Shown piece after piece: positions 58,628-64,000 of a stretch of DNA of 64,000 bases. Source of the stretch: Pantoea rwandensis (GTDB lineage Bacteria > Pseudomonadota > Gammaproteobacteria > Enterobacterales > Enterobacteriaceae); NCBI RefSeq assembly GCF_000759475.1, contig NZ_CP009454.1, positions 1,612,001-1,676,000 on the forward strand, read 5' to 3'. Numbering within the stretch: position 1 is the stretch's first letter; every line of letters starts with the position of its first letter. The notes below the pieces were generated by a model, which was given only the letters and a program-made list of their open reading frames with translations, had not been told where the DNA came from and searched no databases. A program made the position numbers and the translations under genes.

Positions 58628-58800
58628 ATGAAGCATTCGCGCAGACCTTGTTATTACGGTGCCTGAGGTATGATTTCCGATGCGAAGCCTGTCGCAGAAA
58701 AGACGATTCTCCGACCTTTCATTTCACTTTTGTTCAAGCCTCTGACAAAGTAGCGGCCCAATGGGCTGCGGGCGCAGCTGACATGCCTGTGGGAGGCAAA

Positions 58801-59937
58801 ATGACCATCGGATCGGCCAGATGGCTGGGACTCAGCTACTTCACCTACTTCTTCTGTTACGGCATCTACTTACCTTTCTGGAGCGTCTGGCTCAAAGGCA
58901 TAGGCCTGGATGCTGAAAAAATCGGCTTACTGCTCGGTTGCGGCATGGTGGCGCGATTTGTCGGTAGCCTGCTAATCGCCTCGCAGGTTAAAAATCCCTC
59001 TCAGCTGATTCTGGCGTTGCGGCTGCTGGCATTGATGACGTGCCTGTTTGCGTTAGGTTTCTGGTTTGGCGGCCAATGGTTATGGCTGTTACTGGTCATG
59101 GTGGGCTTCAACCTGTTTTTCTCGCCGTTGGTGCCGCTCAGCGATGCGCTGGCAGCGACCTGGACGCAGCAAATTGGCCTGGCTTATGGCCCGGTGCGGC
59201 TATGGGGTTCGCTGGCGTTTGTGATTAGCTCTGCGCTGACGGGGATGCTGGTGAGTGCCTGGTCATCACAGGCGATTCTGGCACTGCTGAGTGTGGGCTT
59301 GCTGGCAATGCTTAGCGGCATGATGTTAGTTCCTAAAACCCGGCCACAAGGTGATGCGCGGCAGGGGGCAAGCGGCGGTTGGGCGGCGTGGCGCGGTATG
59401 CTACGAGAGAACGCGGTCTGGCGTTTTATGTTATGCGTGACGCTAATGCAGGGGGCACATGCAGCTTATTACAGCTTCAGTGCCATCTGGTGGCAGGAAG
59501 CAGGCTATTCCGCATCGGTGATTGGCTATCTATGGTCGTTGGGCGTGGTGGCGGAAATCGTCATATTTGCGCTGAGCAATCGTCTGTTTCGCCGTTGGAG
59601 TGCCCGTGACCTGTTGCTACTTTCATGCTGTTGCGCGTTAGTGCGCTGGGTGATGCTGGGATCCAGCACCGCGCTGCCGCTGTTAATTGCTGCTCAGATT
59701 TTGCATTGTGGCAGCTTCACCGTATGTCACCTGGCGGCAATGCGCTTTATAGCCGCACGTCAGGGCGCCGAAGTGATTCGGTTGCAATCGCTTTATTCTG
59801 CACTGGCGATGGGGGGCGGGATTGCAGTGATGACAATGATCAGCGGCGTGCTGTTTACCCATTTACAGGGACATCTGTTCTGGGTGATGGCACTGGTGGC
59901 GCTTCCTGCATTGTTCCTGCGTCCGCGCGCCGCTTAA
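58801..59937 (+). CDS. hcaT: HcaT-type MFS transporter
   Basis: A 378-residue inner-membrane major-facilitator transporter, 12 predicted spans. E. coli HcaT is a putative 3-phenylpropionate permease; here no hca catabolic genes are adjacent, so the substrate is open. Conserved stretches are FTYFFCYGIYLPFWSVWLKG, ILHCGSFTVCHLAAMRFIAA and GAEVIRLQSLYSALAMGG. The start at 58801 has GGGAGG just upstream; a longer frame from 58648 has no support. The stop overlaps csiE by three bases. Confidence 0.9.
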   Translation: MTIGSARWLGLSYFTYFFCYGIYLPFWSVWLKGIGLDAEKIGLLLGCGMVARFVGSLLIASQVKNPSQLILALRLLALMTCLFALGFWFGGQWLWLLLVMVGFNLFFSPLVPLSDALAATWTQQIGLAYGPVRLWGSLAFVISSALTGMLVSAWSSQAILALLSVGLLAMLSGMMLVPKTRPQGDARQGASGGWAAWRGMLRENAVWRFMLCVTLMQGAHAAYYSFSAIWWQEAGYSASVIGYLWSLGVVAEIVIFALSNRLFRRWSARDLLLLSCCCALVRWVMLGSSTALPLLIAAQILHCGSFTVCHLAAMRFIAARQGAEVIRLQSLYSALAMGGGIAVMTMISGVLFTHLQGHLFWVMALVALPALFLRPRAA

Positions 59938-61202
59938 GCTTCCAGCAGTTGACGAATGCGCTGCTGCTGATGATAGCTTAGCGGCAGCTCGGCATGGATC
60001 AGTGGGGGGGAGAACAGCGGTAACGATGTGGCGTAAGGTGTGATCACCAGCGCTACGTCACGCGGTGCACCTTCTCGCTGAAAGTGCAGCATATCCTGAT
60101 AAGTGATGTTGATGGGCAGCAGCGTTATCTCGCGGATTTGCTGCTCCAGTAATTGTTCCATTGCCGCATCCGCGCCGGTCAACAGCAGTACCTGCTTCTC
60201 CTGCAGTGCGCTATCCTGCATCAGCCAGGCCCCGAACAACACTGCCACCAGACTGACTTCTTCCGCGCTGAATTCCGTGCCGAAATCAGTGCTGAAGTGG
60301 TAGAGCGCGCGTTCGGTGGTGCGCAGTAAACGTGGATAAAGACGCGCCACGTCCAATGCCACACTGTTATCGATCCCAATGGCAAAGTGACTGCGATCCA
60401 GCGCTTGCGCCAGATGCGTGAATAATTGCAATTTCAGCTCGTGCTGATTTTTGACGCGAGTCTGCGCCAGCTGTTCAAAACGGGCGATTAACGCTTCTAC
60501 GGCCAGCATGAGCTGCTGCGCCTGGTGGTCTTCAAGCTGATTCCCATCCGGCGCATGAATCAAACTGAAAAGCAGCGTCCAGAAGTCGGTTTCGCTAACG
60601 TCCGGCGCTAAATGGCAGCGTTTCTGCCAGTGGTGAATCACATCATCTGCGGCAACACGCTCGATTTTTGCTGCCAGCCATGCCCGCTGTTTTTCATTAA
60701 ACAGTGCATTTTGCCGTTGGCACAGCCCGTATTTCATAAAGATTTGCAGGAACAGGCGATCGCGCGGCGTGAAATCGCGGCTCAGTCGCAGGCTACAATG
60801 TTGAATTAACGCCTGCAGATTGGTTTCATCCCACAGCGCCTTTTCGATATTGAGGACTTTAAGGCGCTGACGCAGCACGGGAGCAAAATGTTCGCAGACG
60901 AAATCCTGCGACAGGCGCAGCGCGCGTCGCAGCCAATGGAGCAGGCAGAGCCGCCTGTCCAGTTCCGTCCCATGTATGCGGAAGCTGCCATCCACCATCT
61001 GGTGTAACTCCAGTTGATGGAAGCGCTGTATCTCATCACCGACATCCGCGATATCCTGTCGGGCAACGGCAGGATCAACACCATTTAACTGGCAGAGCTT
61101 TTCAAGCGTTAGCGCGGGAGCAGGCAGAAACAGTAGCAATAGCAGATGACAACGACGCTGGGCACGGCTGAAGAGTGGTGCAGATGAAGGTGCAGAACTC
61201 AT
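59934..61202 (-). CDS. csiE: Stationary-phase protein CsiE (PRD-containing)
   Basis: A 422-residue protein close in length to E. coli CsiE. It has an N-terminal helix-turn-helix-like part (LEKLCQLNGVDPAVARQDIA) and PTS-regulation-like (PRD) domains, but its function is unknown; in E. coli it is induced in stationary phase by CRP and RpoS. ATG at 61202 is used; a TTG one codon upstream is in frame. Confidence 0.88.
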   Translation of the reverse strand: MSSAPSSAPLFSRAQRRCHLLLLLFLPAPALTLEKLCQLNGVDPAVARQDIADVGDEIQRFHQLELHQMVDGSFRIHGTELDRRLCLLHWLRRALRLSQDFVCEHFAPVLRQRLKVLNIEKALWDETNLQALIQHCSLRLSRDFTPRDRLFLQIFMKYGLCQRQNALFNEKQRAWLAAKIERVAADDVIHHWQKRCHLAPDVSETDFWTLLFSLIHAPDGNQLEDHQAQQLMLAVEALIARFEQLAQTRVKNQHELKLQLFTHLAQALDRSHFAIGIDNSVALDVARLYPRLLRTTERALYHFSTDFGTEFSAEEVSLVAVLFGAWLMQDSALQEKQVLLLTGADAAMEQLLEQQIREITLLPINITYQDMLHFQREGAPRDVALVITPYATSLPLFSPPLIHAELPLSYHQQQRIRQLLEA

Positions 61203-61322
61203 CAATAGTATTATCCGCGGGTCATTTTTGAGCTAAGAATAGCTAACTCCACGCGGTAACCCTGCACTTTGTCGTGACTTTTGCTCAGAGCTTTTAGGCG
61301 GGTCACAGTTTTTCTGGACCAG

Positions 61323-61357
61323 TATAATCTTCACTTGAGAATTGTTACTTTATAACA
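61323..61357 (+). promoter_or_regulatory. zevA promoter with Zur-type operator
   Basis: TATAAT at 61323-61328; downstream TGTTACTTTATAACA (61343-61357), 13 of 15 matches to the Zur core TGTTATA-N-TATAACA, with the right half perfect. A repressor here would sit over the transcription start and the start codon. Confidence 0.6.
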
Positions 61358-61358
61358 C

Positions 61359-61985
61359 ATGAAAATTGCGCTTATTACTTTTACGCTGTTGTTCAGCGCA
61401 GCGGCCTGGTCACATCCGCACAGCTTTATCGATATGAAAACCGAGTTCGTTAGCGACAAAGATCATCTGACGGGGATGAAAATGGTGTGGACAATGGATG
61501 AAATCACCTCGGCCGATCTGCTCTACGATGCAGGCAAGGCGAAACCGGGCGATGTGGTATGGAAAAAGCTGGCGGCTCAGGTGATGGCGAACGTATTGGG
61601 CCAGCACTATTTCTCTGAAGTCTGGCAGGATAAAACGCGGGTGAAGTTCCTGAATTTACCTAAGGAGTACAATTTGTCGCGCAATGGCAATAAAGCGGTG
61701 CTGGAATTCATCGTCCCATTTGGTGAACCCCAGTCGTTGAGCGCAAAACAGTATCGCATTCAGACCTTTGACCCAAGCTACTTTGTTGATATGTATTACG
61801 ATAACCCACAGGCATTAACCATGGACGACAGCGTCAAAGCACACTGCCAGATTGACCTGCATACCCCTAAACCGGATGACTCGCTCAAGCAATACGCGCT
61901 GTCGCTGGATAAAGCCGATGCGCCGCCAGAAGACATGGATCTTGGTCAGCAATTCGCGCAAACGGTAACCCTGACATGTCATTGA
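61359..61985 (+). CDS. zevA: ZevA-like periplasmic protein (DUF1007)
   Basis: A 208-residue exported protein: signal MKIALITFTLLFSAAAWS, mature start HPHSFIDMKTEF with a His-x-His that could bind metal. DUF1007 family; in Haemophilus the zevA-zevB pair (DUF1007 plus NicO-type permease) supports zinc uptake. The gene overlaps the permease by 10 bases. No ribosome site is obvious, so translation may depend on a very short leader. Confidence 0.85.
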   Translation: MKIALITFTLLFSAAAWSHPHSFIDMKTEFVSDKDHLTGMKMVWTMDEITSADLLYDAGKAKPGDVVWKKLAAQVMANVLGQHYFSEVWQDKTRVKFLNLPKEYNLSRNGNKAVLEFIVPFGEPQSLSAKQYRIQTFDPSYFVDMYYDNPQALTMDDSVKAHCQIDLHTPKPDDSLKQYALSLDKADAPPEDMDLGQQFAQTVTLTCH

Positions 61986-62959
61986 TTTCACTGCCTTCTC
62001 GATCACGCCGTTTGTGGCCGCTGTGGTTGCTGGCCGTAGTGATGCTGGCTGCCGGATTTACCTTGTGGCAGCACTGGTCGCAAATTTTGCTGCAAAGCGT
62101 GTTGTGGCAGAAAATCCTGAATCGAGAGATGACCCAACTCCTGCAGCAAGTCGCTGAACAGCCTCAGCAGGCGGGCGTGACCTTGATGCTCTTCAGTCTG
62201 GCTTATGGCGTGCTGCACGCATTGGGCCCAGGGCACGGCAAAGTGGTCATCAGCACCTTTCTGGCAACGCATCCCGCGAAGCTGAAAACCAGCATGAAAC
62301 TGACGTTATTGGCCGCACTCTTACAAGGTGGTGTGGCGATTGGTTTGGTAACAGTGATGCTGGTGGTATTGCAAACCTCATCGCGGCAGATGCATCTCGG
62401 CAGTTACTGGCTGGAGAAGGGTAGCTACCTGCTGGTAATGGCATTGGGCGTCTGGGTCGGTTGGCGCGCTTTGCGCGCTCTTTACCAGGGAATGCGCCCT
62501 GCGCCGCAAAAAATGCAGATCCGCGCCATTCGCCCGCATCATCAGCATGATGAACATTGCGGTTGCGGTCACGCCCATTTACCCAGTGCGGAACAGATGG
62601 AGCAGGCTGTGAGTGGCAAAACTCAGGCGCTGGTGGTGCTATCCATGGGCATGCGTCCCTGTTCTGGTGCCATCATGATGCTGCTGTTTGCCAAGGTGAT
62701 TGGCGTTTATGCGTGGGGCGTGGCTTCTGCCATTGCGATGGCCATCGGTACCGCCGTGACCGTCTCTGCATTGGGGTTGTTAGTTCAGCGGTCGCGTCGC
62801 CTGGCCGAGAGGTTGGGCGCGGCAAACGGCGATTCGCAACGGGCGAAAGTCGTTATGTCTGCACTGGCGTTAACGGGCGGGGTAGTGCTGATGTTAGCGG
62901 GGTGGTTACTGTGGCAAAGTGCACAGCCGATGATGAGTAGCGGGTTGCGTCCGTTTTAA
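61976..62959 (+). CDS. zevB: ZevB-like NicO-family metal permease
   Basis: A 327-residue inner-membrane transporter of the NicO/RcnA group. Signatures: HALGPGHGKVVISTFL (second span) and SMGMRPCSGAIMML; a cytoplasmic His-rich loop (HHQHDEHCGCGHAH) near residue 190 would bind metal. Nickel, cobalt and zinc are possible; the partner ZevA and the Zur-type operator favour zinc. Confidence 0.88.
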   Translation: MSLISLPSRSRRLWPLWLLAVVMLAAGFTLWQHWSQILLQSVLWQKILNREMTQLLQQVAEQPQQAGVTLMLFSLAYGVLHALGPGHGKVVISTFLATHPAKLKTSMKLTLLAALLQGGVAIGLVTVMLVVLQTSSRQMHLGSYWLEKGSYLLVMALGVWVGWRALRALYQGMRPAPQKMQIRAIRPHHQHDEHCGCGHAHLPSAEQMEQAVSGKTQALVVLSMGMRPCSGAIMMLLFAKVIGVYAWGVASAIAMAIGTAVTVSALGLLVQRSRRLAERLGAANGDSQRAKVVMSALALTGGVVLMLAGWLLWQSAQPMMSSGLRPF

Positions 62960-62965
62960 CGACAA

Positions 62966-62996
62966 AAAAAAGGCGGATGTGATATCCGCCTTTTTT
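62966..62996. terminator. Bidirectional terminator between zevB and suhB
   Basis: Stem AAAAAAGGCGGAT / ATCCGCCTTTTTT with loop GTGAT. Confidence 0.88.
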
Positions 62997-63000
62997 GTGC

Positions 63001-63804
63001 TTAGCGCTTCAGCGCTTCGCTCAGTTCTTCACGCATGGTCGCCAGCATGGCTTTCACAACGCGTGGGTTACCTGCAACGATGTTACCTGACATCATGTAA
63101 CCGTGGTTGCCGGTGAAATCTGTCACCAGGCCGCCCGCTTCGCGCACCAGCAGTTCTCCTGCGGCGAAATCCCATGGCTTCAGGCCGATCTCGAAGAAAC
63201 CGTCCACTCGGCCAGCGGCCACGTAAGCCAGATCCAGCGCAGCAGAACCGGTGCGACGGAAATCTGCACACTGGGTAAACAGTTTGCCGACGATGTTGAT
63301 GTAAGGGGTAGCGTGCTGCTTCAGCTTGAACGGGAAGCCGGTCGCGAGGATGGTGCCATCCAGATCGCGCGCGGTGCTGCCACGCAGACGGTAGCCGTTC
63401 AGCTGTGCGCCCTGGCCGCGTACAGCGGTGAACAGTTCGTTACGCATTGGATCGTAAACCACAGCCACTTCGGTGCGGCCTTTGATGCGCACTGCGATTG
63501 AAACTGAGAAGTGGGGTAAACGTTTAATGAAGTTGGTGGTGCCATCCAGCGGATCGATTACCCATTGAATGTCCTGATCGTCACCCGCCAGTTCACCGCT
63601 TTCTTCGGTGATAATGGAGTGCTGCGGGTAGGATTTGCGAATCACTTCGACAATCAGACGTTCTGCGTCGCGGTCAACATTGGTAACGAAGTCGTTGCTG
63701 CCTTTCTGGCTGGCTTCGACAGCGTCCGGGGTTTCATAATTCTTGGCAATTAAATTTCCGGCCTTGCGCGCTGCGCGCACGGCGATGTTGAGCATCGGAT
63801 GCAT
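63001..63804 (-). CDS. suhB: Inositol-1-monophosphatase / antitermination factor SuhB
   Basis: A 267-residue Mg-dependent phosphatase-fold protein. Motifs EESGE (metal), DPLDGTTNF and WDFAAGELLVREAGG are intact. In E. coli its vital role is as part of the rRNA transcription antitermination complex with NusA/B/E/G. Length as in E. coli; divergent from trmJ, the usual arrangement. Confidence 0.97.
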   Translation of the reverse strand: MHPMLNIAVRAARKAGNLIAKNYETPDAVEASQKGSNDFVTNVDRDAERLIVEVIRKSYPQHSIITEESGELAGDDQDIQWVIDPLDGTTNFIKRLPHFSVSIAVRIKGRTEVAVVYDPMRNELFTAVRGQGAQLNGYRLRGSTARDLDGTILATGFPFKLKQHATPYINIVGKLFTQCADFRRTGSAALDLAYVAAGRVDGFFEIGLKPWDFAAGELLVREAGGLVTDFTGNHGYMMSGNIVAGNPRVVKAMLATMREELSEALKR

Positions 63805-63925
63805 CGGTATCTCTCGCTGGATGTTAAAGAACGGGTGAAAACGGCGCGGAGTATATCAGGGTGTTCAGCAAATGTCCTGCTTTTATGCTAGGCTACGCGC
63901 CATCATTTTCTCACCGCTCACTATT

Positions 63926-64000
63926 ATGCTGCAAAATATCCGAATCGTACTGGTAGAAACCTCGCACACTGGCAACATGGGCTCTGTCGCTCGCGCCATG
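63926..64000 (+). CDS. trmJ: tRNA Cm32/Um32 methyltransferase TrmJ (first 25 codons)
   Basis: The start [20 protein letters not shown] and following VARAM are identical to the start of E. coli TrmJ, a SPOUT-class 2'-O-methyltransferase for tRNA position 32. The gene runs off the window. Confidence 0.95.

Overview
The window is chromosomal DNA of an enteric gamma-proteobacterium. Gene order and protein sequences follow the Enterobacterales core (smpB-ssrA, recN-nadK-grpE, rpoE-rseABC-lepA-lepB-rnc-era-recO-pdxJ-acpS, purL-glmY-glrK-qseG-glrR-glnB, hmp-glyA, suhB-trmJ). Differences from E. coli (an mgtA leader of its own type, QueH, a Zur-box zevAB pair, an ERIC-like repeat before glnB) suggest Erwiniaceae such as Pantoea or Erwinia; that placement is inferred. 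I saw no tRNA, rRNA or CRISPR array; the RNA genes are ssrA (tmRNA), glmY and a satellite CI-type RNA.

Layout. 1-2861: the end of a peptide/nickel-type ABC importer operon, minus strand. 2862-6520: a Mg2+ transporter gene mgtA with a long leader carrying a short upstream ORF with three consecutive proline codons, and a 28-residue membrane microprotein just downstream. 6546-9976: a short-chain dehydrogenase, queH, an exported repeat protein, a disrupted NIPSNAP-like gene and a RIO-type kinase.

10.17-21.68 kb: a P4-type phage satellite integrated at the 3' end of ssrA. It has a tyrosine integrase, alpha-type primase-helicase, AlpA-like regulator, Psu-like and Ogr/Delta-like genes, a P2/P4-type cos sequence, iteron-like repeats, and a CI-RNA immunity region with both flanking complementary sites. 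Between cos and int, the known P4 hotspot for anti-phage genes, lies an AT-rich two-gene operon: a putative PD-(D/E)XK-type nuclease with a QxK motif, and an OLD-family ATPase-TOPRIM protein with an unusual Walker A motif. This is the best candidate for an undescribed defence system. A second AT-rich cargo gene of unknown function sits near the left end.

21.66-46.9 kb: housekeeping genes: trans-translation (ssrA, smpB), outer-membrane assembly (bamE), SOS repair (recN with LexA boxes), NAD synthesis (nadK, nadB), chaperone (grpE with a sigma32 promoter), ung, grcA, srmB, trmN6, the sigmaE envelope-stress operon, the lepA-to-acpS operon, and yfhL, yfhH, pgpC, tadA and mltF.

47-64 kb: purL; the GlmY small RNA with a sigma54 promoter and GlrR sites, preceded by a 14-copy CTCA microsatellite; its regulators glrK-qseG-glrR; glnB; hmp and glyA with NsrR, MetR and PurR sites between them; hcaT, csiE, zevAB, suhB and the first codons of trmJ.
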